Part shown: positions 7,834 through 15,463 of the stretch, in pieces
Layout of the letters: every line of letters starts with the position of its first letter
Numbering within the stretch: position 1 is the first letter of the stretch
Assembly (NCBI GenBank): GCA_964486935.1
Contig: CAZAPG010000030.1
Coordinates: 1-64,000 of the forward strand
Source: CAZAPG01 sp964486935
GTDB taxonomy: Bacteria > Chloroflexota > Anaerolineae > 4572-78 > J111
DNA length: 64,000 nucleotides
Reading direction: 5' to 3'
Made by a program: the position numbers and the translations under genes
Notes under the pieces: model-generated
The model's database searches: none
What the model was told of the DNA's origin: nothing
Seen by the model: the letters and a program-made list of their open reading frames with translations, nothing else

Positions 7834-10800
7834 TTAAATTTGCATCACCACAATGGTCATATCATCGTGGGGTTCGGTTTCGCCGGCAAAGCGAGCCACT
7901 TTGGCGCGGATGTGGGCCAACATTTCTTCGGCGCCGGTTGAAGGGGCGGCCGCTACGGTTTGTTCCAAACGCTCCAGGCCAAAAATTTCGCCGGCGGGGG
8001 TCATTGCTTCGACCACGCCATCGCTGGTTAAAATAACCAGGTCTCCTTTTGAAATGGGCAGGTCAAACTCTCGATAGCCAAAATCCGCGCTCAAGTTCAT
8101 CCCCAGCGGCGTGCCAAAGGCCTCTACCCACATGACCGAACCGTTGGCCCGGCGAATGAGCGGCATCATGCAGCCGGCATTGGCCACGCATATATGCCCG
8201 CTGCGATGGCTGTTTAAGATAATCTCGGCGTAAACCAGGGCGCAGTTTTGGCCGGTTTCTTTGGTGTAGGGCGCAATCGCCTGGTCCAGATGAGTCAGCA
8301 GCGCGCTGGGGGTCAACTCTTGCCCCACAACGGCCTGAAACGAGGCCACGCTGACGGCCATCAACAGCGCCGCCGGCATCCCTTTGCCCGACACATCGCC
8401 TACGGTCAGGGCGTATTTTCTTTGCCCATTGAGTACCGGAAAAGCGTGGTAGGCGTACAGGTCGCCCCCCATTTCGCGGGCCGGAGTGCTGAAGCAGACA
8501 ACGCTGGGGCCATCCCAGCGCGGTTGCGCCGGCGGCAGCAAACTCTGCTGAATTTCCTGGGCCAGCCGCAACTCCTGCTCAATGGCTATCAGGCGCAGAT
8601 GCTCTTTTTCTACCTGTTTCTGCTCGGTAATATCGCGGATGATGCCCTGGTAGCCCACAATCTGGTCGTCGTCGTCGCGCCAGAGGGTGGCGGTAATCAA
8701 ACAATCTCGCACCGATTGGTCTTTGCGCCAAAATTGCGCCTCAAAATCTCTAATTGAGCCGCGCTCCTGGATGATTTGCCGGAATTTGAGATATTGTTCC
8801 GGCTCGACATACAAATCTCGCGTGTTCATTTGTTTGAGTTCGGCAATGGAATAGCCAAACAGAATGGCGGCTCTGGGGTTAATGTCGATAATGCGGCCAT
8901 CGCGAGCGGTGATAAAAATTACGTCTCGTGAATCTTCAAACAGCCGCCGGTATTTTTCTTCGCTGGTTTGCAGGTCGGTTTCGGCCCGGCGGCGCTCGCC
9001 GATTTCATTTTCCAGTTGGCGCGTGCGCTCGGCCAGGTTTTTGAGGAGTTTGCCCACCTGAGCGGCCATGGCGTTAAAGCTGGCGGCCAGTACGCCGCTT
9101 TCATCGCCCGCTTTCAGCGCGGCGCGGGCGTCAAGGTTTCCGGCGGTAAATTGTGTCACCACATTGGTTAAATGAACCAGCGGCTGGGCCAGCACCTGCC
9201 CCATAGCAAAGGCCGATACCGTAACCAGCCCGGCGATGGCAATAGCCAAAAACAGGGTGGTGCGGGTTTGGGCCTGAATTGGGGCCAGAAACACCTCTTC
9301 GGGCTGGGCAAACAGCACCAGCCAGGGTTGGGTTTCCAGTTCGGCCACCACAACCAGGTTGGGCTTGTCACCTGTATCGGCCAGCCGGGTGGTGAAGTAC
9401 GGCTCAAAAATGGCGTTATCCAGGCCGGCGGCCAGGTCCGACAGGTTGGCCGGGGGCGACTGCTGCCCGGTTTGGGGGGGCAGGCGGCGCTCGCTTTGCA
9501 ATCGAGATAGCTGGTCGGGGGGCAGCGGGCTGACCGGCCTGAAAATTAGCTCCGGGGTGGTTCCATGCGCCAGCCGCACGTAGTTTTCATCAAACAGAAT
9601 AGCAAAGGAGTTTTGTCCAACCAGATTGTTGTTTTGGACCACCAATCTTTGCAGAATATTGGGTTTGTACCGCGCCCGTAACACGCCGATGGTTTCTCCG
9701 GCAAGATTGCGCACCGGGCTGCTAAAGTAGAGGCCGGCCTGGTTGGGCGCGGCCCGGTTAGCCGCCGCGTCAAATTCTACCGGCGAGACATAGGGCAGGC
9801 CGGTTTCCAGCGGCTTTTGAAAATAACTGCGGTTCGACTCGTCGCGTCCAATGTTATCGGGGATTGTATCGGCAATGTTTTGCCCCTGGCTGTTAAGCAG
9901 GGCGTATGAGTCGATGAATACTTTATCTTTGCGGCCAAGTTCGCGCAGGGTGGCAATAACGGCTGCCTCCTGGGGGCTGTTAGCCTGGGCATTGGGGGGT
10001 AGATTGAGGTAATCGGCTAACACGGGTAATTGGGCTTCGGTGCGGATGGTGCGCAGATTGTCGTTGATAAAGGCGTCAATATCTGTGGCGGTGTTTGAGG
10101 CCGCTGAAAATAGCGATTGGCGGGCGTCTTCAATGAGCGCGGCGCGAATACTGCGCAGATTAACGTAGGCCAGTATCCCAATCGGCGCCAGCGAAACCGC
10201 AAAAAAGGCCAGGATCAGTTTGGTGGTGAGGGGATAATCTCTGAACTGGCGCAGCATTAGCCCGCCGGAGGCTACCACCATCAGGCCGCCCAGAATCAGA
10301 ATGAGGTTTTGAAATTCCGGCAGGGTGAGTTGGGTTGGCGGCGAGAGCAGGTCAAGCCCGCCGGCCACCACGCCCACCGCCACGCTAATCAGCAGCACCC
10401 AGTTGGCTTCTTTTTGGGGCAAGGTTTGCAGGGCAATGGTCAACACTACCAGAATTACGCCAAAGCCCAAAATTAAACCGAAGCCGGCCACCAGCAACGG
10501 AGCCGCCAGCACCGATGCCAGCGAGGCGCCAATCAGCAGCCGGATACCGGGCCGGGGGCGTCTTTGCCGCACCAGCCAAACGCTGATGCCGGCGACGATG
10601 GTCAGCGCGCCGCCCACCCCGGCCACCACAAATACTTGCCAGGCTCTGGTTTGAGCCGCCAGATAAATCTCTCCGGCGCAGGCTATGGCCGCCGCAAAAA
10701 AGTAAATCAAGCTGGCGCGGAGGGCGTTTTTGCCCAGCGGCAGCATTTGCGCCGGAACAGCAAGGGGCGCGCCACTTAATTCCGGGCGCGGCTCAAGATG

Positions 10801-10836
10801 GGGGGGCGGGGCTGAAGAGGAGGGGTCAGGCTTCAT
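7834..10836 (-). CDS. Membrane sensor PP2C/SpoIIE-type serine phosphatase (7-8 TM, Cache, HAMP, PAS)
   Basis: 1000 aa. Domain order: N-terminal block of about seven to eight membrane helices (residues 35-225), an extracytoplasmic Cache-like sensor region (about 235-520), a final membrane helix (about 525-545), HAMP (550-600), short coiled coil, PAS/PAC (about 640-760), and a C-terminal SpoIIE/PP2C phosphatase with GGDLYAY, VGDVSGKGMPAALLM, TSDGV and PHDDMT metal-binding motifs. Such proteins dephosphorylate anti-sigma antagonists in response to stimuli. ATG at 10836 overlaps the preceding lipoprotein's TGA as TGATG, implying tight translational coupling. No anti-sigma factor/antagonist pair is found in the window, so the target is elsewhere or unconventional. 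Confidence 0.9.
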   Translation of the reverse strand: MKPDPSSSAPPPHLEPRPELSGAPLAVPAQMLPLGKNALRASLIYFFAAAIACAGEIYLAAQTRAWQVFVVAGVGGALTIVAGISVWLVRQRRPRPGIRLLIGASLASVLAAPLLVAGFGLILGFGVILVVLTIALQTLPQKEANWVLLISVAVGVVAGGLDLLSPPTQLTLPEFQNLILILGGLMVVASGGLMLRQFRDYPLTTKLILAFFAVSLAPIGILAYVNLRSIRAALIEDARQSLFSAASNTATDIDAFINDNLRTIRTEAQLPVLADYLNLPPNAQANSPQEAAVIATLRELGRKDKVFIDSYALLNSQGQNIADTIPDNIGRDESNRSYFQKPLETGLPYVSPVEFDAAANRAAPNQAGLYFSSPVRNLAGETIGVLRARYKPNILQRLVVQNNNLVGQNSFAILFDENYVRLAHGTTPELIFRPVSPLPPDQLSRLQSERRLPPQTGQQSPPANLSDLAAGLDNAIFEPYFTTRLADTGDKPNLVVVAELETQPWLVLFAQPEEVFLAPIQAQTRTTLFLAIAIAGLVTVSAFAMGQVLAQPLVHLTNVVTQFTAGNLDARAALKAGDESGVLAASFNAMAAQVGKLLKNLAERTRQLENEIGERRRAETDLQTSEEKYRRLFEDSRDVIFITARDGRIIDINPRAAILFGYSIAELKQMNTRDLYVEPEQYLKFRQIIQERGSIRDFEAQFWRKDQSVRDCLITATLWRDDDDQIVGYQGIIRDITEQKQVEKEHLRLIAIEQELRLAQEIQQSLLPPAQPRWDGPSVVCFSTPAREMGGDLYAYHAFPVLNGQRKYALTVGDVSGKGMPAALLMAVSVASFQAVVGQELTPSALLTHLDQAIAPYTKETGQNCALVYAEIILNSHRSGHICVANAGCMMPLIRRANGSVMWVEAFGTPLGMNLSADFGYREFDLPISKGDLVILTSDGVVEAMTPAGEIFGLERLEQTVAAAPSTGAEEMLAHIRAKVARFAGETEPHDDMTIVVMQI

Positions 10837-12476
10837 CAGGAGTCTTTCCAGACGTCGTAAAATAGATCGTAGCCGGCGGGGTGGGCTTTAACATTTTTGA
10901 ACTCGGCGCGGGTGATGTTCCAGGTTTTGCGCCAGTAGCTAATACCGACCGGCCCGCGAGATTGCATAATATCTTCAATTTGACACATAACCTTGCGCCG
11001 CTCGGCCACATCCAGGGTGCGTTCGGCCTGGCGCAGCAGGGTGGTAAATTCCTGGTCAACCCAGTGGGTTTCATTCCAGGCAACAGGCTTGCCGTTTTCA
11101 TCGGCGGTGTAGGCCAGGGCCAGCACCATTGTATCCAGCGGGCGATGCCCCCACACGGTCAGGCCCAGGTTCACCTCGGTCCACTGGCTCCAGTAGCGGG
11201 CCGGTTCAACAATGTTTAATTCGATATCAAACCCGCCCTCACCGGCCAGCTTCTTGAGCAGCCGGGCAATTTTGGGTTCGCCCAGGTCGTTTTTGGTGGT
11301 CAGTTTGACCTTTAAACCATCGGGATAACCGGCTTCGGCCAGCAGAGCGCGGGCGCGTTGGGGGTCGTAAGCGGGAATGGGCTTGTCGCAGTAAGCGGGG
11401 TGGGCCGGGGCCACGTGGGCGTCCAGGGCCAGGTCGCCCTGGTCGGAGTAGGAGATTTCCAGAATCTTGGCCCGGTCCTGGCACAGTTTGAGCGCCTGCC
11501 GCACCCGCGCGTCGCGCCAGGGTTCCTGGTCAACCCGCATACGCAGCACAAAGGTTTCGGCGGTGCTCACATCGTGAATATTGAGGCCCGGCGCAAACTG
11601 GAGCGCCTGCCAGTCGGTGGGCCGGGGGATAAAAATGGTGTCGATGGCCCCGCCCTGCATGGCCGCCACCCGCGAGTCCGGCTCCAGGTCAAAATAAATC
11701 AGTTCATCCAGATAGGGCAGGGGAGCGCCGTCGGCGCCGTTGCGCCAGTAATCGGGGCGACGTTTGAAGATGGCCTGGTCGCCCTCGGCATACTCTACCA
11801 GAGTAAAAGGCCCGGTGCCGGTGGGCTGCTCGATGAAATTGCCCTCAAAGATGTGGGGTAAAATTAAACCGGGATAATGAAACAGATGCTCCGGCACGCC
11901 AATCTGAGGCTCGTTCAAATGGAGCCGGATTGTGTAATCGTCAACTCGCTCGATGCCGGTTGGGCGCAAATACGAGAGCAACCCGGCCATCGAAGAGCCG
12001 ATATCGGGGTTGAGCCACTGTTCAAAATTAAAAATCACGTCGGTGGCGGTTAAAGGCTCTCCATTGTTAAAGGTGACGCCCCGGCGCAGGTAAAGAGTCC
12101 AGGTTCTTAAATCTTCACCGGGTTCCCAGCGTTCCAGCAGCCAGGGCCGGGTGATGTTATCGGGGCCGGTTTCGGTTAGATATTCGGCCACCTGGCGCAG
12201 TTGGTTGGCCCCCTCTATCCACGACAGGCGGGCGGGGTGGTCAACCGGCTGAACGGCGGAACCGATTTTCATGGTTCCGCCACGTTTGATGGCAGTAGTT
12301 TCTGCCGGGCCGGGCGCGGCGGCAATCGAGTCGCAACCGGCCAGCAGGCCGGCCGCCGCAGTTGACGCCCCTAAAAGCGTGGCTAAACGCAAAAACTCGC
12401 GCCGGCTCATTTTGCCCCGGCGCATATCGCTGCGCAGGTCAAAAATGGCCGGGTGTAAACTCTGTTGAGAAATCAT
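10836..12476 (-). CDS. Tat-exported lipoprotein, ABC-type solute-binding protein family 5 (peptide/nickel/oligosaccharide type)
   Basis: 546 aa. An N-terminal twin-arginine motif (SRREFLRLA) is followed by a hydrophobic stretch and a lipobox ending LLAGC, so it is a Tat-exported lipoprotein. The body is a typical SBP_bac_5 (DppA/OppA/NikA) fold, with the WTLYLRRGVTFNNGEPLTA region and a family-typical ending. GAGGG lies about 10 nt upstream of ATG 12476. No permease or ATPase gene is nearby; instead the gene is coupled to the sensor phosphatase. It may deliver ligand to a transporter encoded elsewhere or act as a ligand sensor for the phosphatase. The ligand is unknown. Confidence 0.85.
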   Translation of the reverse strand: MISQQSLHPAIFDLRSDMRRGKMSRREFLRLATLLGASTAAAGLLAGCDSIAAAPGPAETTAIKRGGTMKIGSAVQPVDHPARLSWIEGANQLRQVAEYLTETGPDNITRPWLLERWEPGEDLRTWTLYLRRGVTFNNGEPLTATDVIFNFEQWLNPDIGSSMAGLLSYLRPTGIERVDDYTIRLHLNEPQIGVPEHLFHYPGLILPHIFEGNFIEQPTGTGPFTLVEYAEGDQAIFKRRPDYWRNGADGAPLPYLDELIYFDLEPDSRVAAMQGGAIDTIFIPRPTDWQALQFAPGLNIHDVSTAETFVLRMRVDQEPWRDARVRQALKLCQDRAKILEISYSDQGDLALDAHVAPAHPAYCDKPIPAYDPQRARALLAEAGYPDGLKVKLTTKNDLGEPKIARLLKKLAGEGGFDIELNIVEPARYWSQWTEVNLGLTVWGHRPLDTMVLALAYTADENGKPVAWNETHWVDQEFTTLLRQAERTLDVAERRKVMCQIEDIMQSRGPVGISYWRKTWNITRAEFKNVKAHPAGYDLFYDVWKDS

Positions 12477-12510
12477 AATTGATTTACCCTCTAACTTTTG
12501 AGCAGCGTAT

Positions 12511-12545
12511 ATTGTACCACAAAGAATTGGGATAAAACATTCTAC
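12511..12545 (-). promoter_or_regulatory. Candidate promoter of the 12.5-2.4 kb minus-strand operon
   Basis: On the minus strand TACAAT (plus 12511-12516) is preceded at 17 bp by a weak TGTTTT -35. It is the only obvious promoter upstream of the seven-gene unit and is divergent from the moeA promoter. Confidence 0.4.
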
Positions 12546-12565
12546 TGTTGGCCTATTAGGTATTT

Positions 12566-12594
12566 TTGAACTTTAATCCCAAAATCAGTATACT
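12566..12594 (+). promoter_or_regulatory. Sigma70-type promoter of moeA
   Basis: TTGAAC (12566-12571), 17-bp spacer, TATACT (12589-12594), 46 bp before the moeA ATG. Confidence 0.65.
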
Positions 12595-12640
12595 AGGCCG
12601 TGCAAAATTATCTGCCGAAATCCCATAGAGGTGATACCCA

Positions 12641-13903
12641 ATGCCGCCCGAATCTCCCTACCCAATGATTGATATAGAAGAGGCCCTGGCGATTATCCAG
12701 CGCCAGGTGCGGTTGCTGCCAACCGTGTCTCTGCCGTTTCAAGAGGCGCAGGGGCTGGTGCTGGCCGAAGACGTAATTGCCGCTGAACCTATGCCGCCCT
12801 TTGCCGCCGCCAGCGTTGACGGGTATGCGGTGGTAGCCGCCGATGGCGCGGGGACGCGCCGGCTGGTGGGCGACCAGGCCGCCGGCTATCTGGCCGGGGT
12901 CAGCGTGGAGGCGGGCACAGCCGCGCGCGTCACCACCGGCGCGCCGGTTCCCGCCGGCGCCGATGCGGTGGTGATGGTTGAGCAAACTGAAACCCGCACC
13001 GGGCAGGTAGATATTTTAACCGATGCCACCCGCCCCGGCGATAATATTCGGCCTATTGGGCAGGATATTGAACAGGGCCAGCTTGTGCTGCCTAAAGGAA
13101 CAGTTTTGGGGCCGCCGGAGTTGGGCCTGCTGGGCACAGTTGGGAAAGCGCGGGTAACAGTCTACCGGCGGCCTAAAGTGGCAGTGATGTCTACCGGCGA
13201 TGAAATTGTGGAGCCGCGCGAAGCGCTCCAGCCCGGCCAGATACGCGACGCCAACCGCTTTACCCTGATGGGGGTGGTGCGCGAGGCCGGCGCAGAGCCA
13301 ATTGACCTGGGCATTGTGCGCGATAAGGCCGGCAGCCTGGAGGAAATCATTGAGCGCGGGCTGGCCCAGGCCGACGCGCTGCTCACCTCTGGCGGGGTGT
13401 CGATGGGGCAGCTTGATTTGGTTAAGCCTTATCTGGCCCGGCGGGGAACGGTGCATTTTGGGCGGGTCAATACCAAACCGGGCAAGCCGGTAACATTTGC
13501 CACGGTCGATGGCAAACCCTGCTTTGCCATGCCCGGCTTCCCTGTCAGCGCGCTGGTTAGTTTTGAGGTGTTTGTGCGGCCCGCCCTACTGAAGATGGCC
13601 GGCCACACCCAAATTTACCGCCCCACCGAAAAGGCGGCGCTGGCTCACAATTTTGGCCACGCCGCCGCCCGCACCGAGTTTCAGCGGGTGGTGTTGACCC
13701 GCCGGGCTGATGGGTCATTGCTGGCTTCGTCTACCGGTTTTCAAGGTTCCGGGCGGCTGCTGTCAATGGTTGGGGCGAACGGGCTGGTTGTTCTGCCTCG
13801 CGGGCAAGATGATTACCCCCAGGGGGCGGTGGTAGACGCCTTGATTATTGGCCGGGTTGAAACAGAGCTTGACTCATCAGCTCTGCCAATCCGTGGAATT
13901 TAG
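12641..13903 (+). CDS. moeA: Molybdopterin molybdotransferase MoeA
   Basis: 420 aa, the usual MoeA length. Inserts molybdate into adenylylated molybdopterin to form Moco. Visible family features: N-terminal PMPPFAAASVDGYAV, the TGAPVPAGADAVVMVEQ region of domains I/II, domain III with the TSGGVSMGQLD molybdopterin-binding loop and the GKPVTF/PGFPVSA stretch, and a C-terminal domain IV. It is monocistronic with its own promoter. The cofactor need is met in this window by the formate dehydrogenase at 47.9-50.8 kb. Confidence 0.95.
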   Translation: MPPESPYPMIDIEEALAIIQRQVRLLPTVSLPFQEAQGLVLAEDVIAAEPMPPFAAASVDGYAVVAADGAGTRRLVGDQAAGYLAGVSVEAGTAARVTTGAPVPAGADAVVMVEQTETRTGQVDILTDATRPGDNIRPIGQDIEQGQLVLPKGTVLGPPELGLLGTVGKARVTVYRRPKVAVMSTGDEIVEPREALQPGQIRDANRFTLMGVVREAGAEPIDLGIVRDKAGSLEEIIERGLAQADALLTSGGVSMGQLDLVKPYLARRGTVHFGRVNTKPGKPVTFATVDGKPCFAMPGFPVSALVSFEVFVRPALLKMAGHTQIYRPTEKAALAHNFGHAAARTEFQRVVLTRRADGSLLASSTGFQGSGRLLSMVGANGLVVLPRGQDDYPQGAVVDALIIGRVETELDSSALPIRGI

Positions 13904-13965
13904 GCAAATGTCGCCGGCGTAATTGCCCGCGCGCTCTGATTGTTGAATAATTACAGCGACGCTTG

Positions 13966-14394
13966 TTAAACAATCTCTATCAGCCGAACATCAATCGTCA
14001 AATCTTCTCCGGCTAAGGGATGATTGGCGTCTATGGTGACGCTTGTTTCAGAAATGGTCGTCACAATACGCCTGATTTTTTGGCCGTTGGCCTTGCGCAT
14101 GATGAGCACCGAACCAACCTGCAAGTTTAAATGCGCCGGAAATTTTTTCCGATTAACTCTTTTTACCTTGCTCTTTTGGTAGGAGCCATAAGCATGTTCT
14201 GCCATAATTTGGGCGGTTTTGGCCTCGCCGGGACTCATACCAACAACGGCCTGTTCGAGTCCCGGGATGACCTGCCCGCTACCAATTGTAAATTGCAAAG
14301 GGGTATCATTAACAGAGGTAGCAAATTCTGTGCCGTCTTTAAATTTGCTGGTGTAATGAACCTTAACCGTATCGCCGTTTTTTGCCTGGGCCAT
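13966..14394 (-). CDS. FKBP-type peptidyl-prolyl cis-trans isomerase, SlyD-like
   Basis: 142 aa cytoplasmic FKBP with an insert-in-flap chaperone region. Visible motifs: NGDTVKVHYTSKFKDGTEF, FTIGSGQVIPGLEQAVVGM and the C-terminal DANHPLAGEDLTIDVRLI. It lacks the metal-binding His-rich tail of E. coli SlyD. The start at 14394 (MAQAKNG) is chosen over an upstream Met because AAGGTAA lies about 7 nt before it and family alignments begin here. A bidirectional terminator separates it from the RRM gene. Confidence 0.9.
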   Translation of the reverse strand: MAQAKNGDTVKVHYTSKFKDGTEFATSVNDTPLQFTIGSGQVIPGLEQAVVGMSPGEAKTAQIMAEHAYGSYQKSKVKRVNRKKFPAHLNLQVGSVLIMRKANGQKIRRIVTTISETSVTIDANHPLAGEDLTIDVRLIEIV

Positions 14395-14440
14395 TGTGTT
14401 ACCTTTCATCTTTGTAATGTTTGGGCAATGCAAAAATAAA

Positions 14441-14471
14441 AGCGCGAGAGTAACCCTCCTCGCGCTTTTTT
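14441..14471. terminator. Bidirectional intrinsic terminator
   Basis: AGCGCGAG (14441-14448) pairs with CTCGCGCT (14459-14466). There is a T-run on both strands. It ends the RRM gene transcript on the minus strand. Confidence 0.75.
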
Positions 14472-14496
14472 ATACATAGAATTTTTTTAGTGAAAC

Positions 14497-14820
14497 CTAA
14501 TAGCGGCGACTACCACCCCCGCCGCGATGCGGTTTGCCGGGCTTGCCCCCTCCGCGCCCAAAAGAACGCTCTTGAGGAGGTCGCGCTTCATTTACGGTGA
14601 TAGTGCGCTGGTTTAGTTCATAATTATTCAATCGCTCAATGGCTGCTTCGGCTGCCTGGTCGGTTTCCATTTCTACAAAGCCAAAACCTTTAGAGCGACC
14701 ACTCATGCGGTCGGTGATAATAGCAACCGAAACCACCGGCCCAACCTCAGAAAACAGCGCGCGCAGTTCATCCTCGGTTGTGGCATAACTCAAGTTGCCT
14801 ACATAAAGTTTCTTGTTCAC
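14497..14820 (-). CDS. RNA-recognition-motif (RRM) RNA-binding protein with Gly/Arg-rich tail
   Basis: 107 aa. One RRM domain with RNP2 (LYVGNL) and RNP1 (KGFGFVEM), followed by a short Gly/Arg/Lys-rich tail (about residues 85-107). It resembles the cold-inducible Rbp proteins of cyanobacteria and other bacteria. Its neighbour is the cold-shock protein gene on the same strand, 28 nt upstream, so the two are probably cotranscribed as an RNA-chaperone pair. Confidence 0.93.
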   Translation of the reverse strand: MNKKLYVGNLSYATTEDELRALFSEVGPVVSVAIITDRMSGRSKGFGFVEMETDQAAEAAIERLNNYELNQRTITVNEARPPQERSFGRGGGKPGKPHRGGGGSRRY

Positions 14821-14848
14821 GGCTAATCCTTAAAAATAAATCAAACAG

Positions 14849-15058
14849 TTATAGAGTTACAACGTTGCTGGCTTGTAACCCCTTGGGGCCACGCTCAATG
14901 GTATACTCAACACGTTGACCTTCATCTAGCGAGCGATAACCGTCGGACTGGAGCGCAGAATAATGAACAAAGACATCTTCTCCATTCTCTTGCGAGATGA
15001 AGCCGTAACCTTTGCTTGCGTTGAACCACTTGACGGTGCCCTGTACTCGTTGGGACAT
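14849..15058 (-). CDS. Cold-shock protein (CspA family)
   Basis: 69 aa single CSD domain with the nucleic-acid-binding KGYGFIS (RNP1) and DVFVHYSAL (RNP2) motifs, the normal length for CspA. AAGGAG precedes the ATG. The upstream region is unusual: a strong promoter at 15206-15234 followed by an intrinsic terminator at 15131-15163 before the coding region, with a possible second promoter (TTGACC) between the terminator and the gene. The gene may therefore be controlled by attenuation. Confidence 0.95.
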   Translation of the reverse strand: MSQRVQGTVKWFNASKGYGFISQENGEDVFVHYSALQSDGYRSLDEGQRVEYTIERGPKGLQASNVVTL

Positions 15059-15130
15059 GATACTATTTTTCTCCTTGTTGTGCTTTAAATATTAAAATTG
15101 ATAAATATAGGTCAAAGAGGTTCACCGCAG

Positions 15131-15199
15131 AAAAAAACAACCCCCCGAAGATCTGGGAGGTTGCTTTAAAACCGAACAGATACTTTCTTCGTCCTAATA
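15131..15199 (-). ncRNA. Terminated leader RNA / possible attenuator upstream of the cold-shock gene
   Basis: A predicted transcript starts near 15199, downstream of the TTGACA/TATAGT promoter, and reaches an intrinsic terminator formed by plus-strand 15138-15146 and 15155-15163 (9 bp, one wobble). The terminator is followed on the minus strand by seven T (15137-15131). The csp start lies 73 nt further downstream. It could be an attenuator, or a free small RNA of about 70 nt. Confidence 0.5.
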
Positions 15200-15205
15200 A
15201 ACAAT

Positions 15206-15234
15206 ACTATAGCAGGTTCGCTGTTTTCTGTCAA
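15206..15234 (-). promoter_or_regulatory. Strong sigma70 promoter of the csp leader
   Basis: Minus strand: perfect TTGACA (plus 15229-15234), 17-bp spacer, TATAGT (plus 15206-15211). Confidence 0.75.
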
Positions 15235-15250
15235 TTTTTGGCAAACTGGC

Positions 15251-15334
15251 GGGTGTGTCCGAAATTTTAGGAGGACGGGGGGGGGTATCCCCCCAATTCC
15301 CCCCTGTGCTTTCCAAAAATTCTGGACGCACCCC
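15251..15334. mobile_element. MITE-like palindromic element, copy 1
   Basis: About 84 bp with terminal inverted repeats: left 15251-15272 beginning GGGTGTGTCC and right 15312-15333 ending GGACGCACCC, matching at 18 of 22 positions. The centre is a G-run/TATC/C-run palindrome. It is flanked by a perfect direct repeat AAACTGGC at 15243-15250 and 15335-15342, read as a target-site duplication. No coding capacity. Same family as the element at 24217. Confidence 0.7.
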
Positions 15335-15383
15335 AAACTGGCAGAAGGCAAGCTTATGACAACCCGAGAGGCGCAGAGCCAAA

Positions 15384-15411
15384 TTGTCAAAGCTTTTGGC
15401 AATGGTATAAT
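15384..15411 (+). promoter_or_regulatory. Promoter of the ADP-ribosylglycohydrolase gene
   Basis: TTGTCA (15384-15389), 16-bp spacer, TATAAT (15406-15411). Its position downstream of the earlier in-frame Met codons supports the start at 15464. Confidence 0.6.
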
Positions 15412-15463
15412 AACTAAATTGAAACCGTGGCAAAAGCTGCCCGCCTCTGGAGAATTTCCAACA

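Noticed and set aside
14253..14262. T-loop-like GTTCGAGTCC suggesting a tRNA
   Set aside because: It lies inside the FKBP coding region, with no acceptor or anticodon stem around it.
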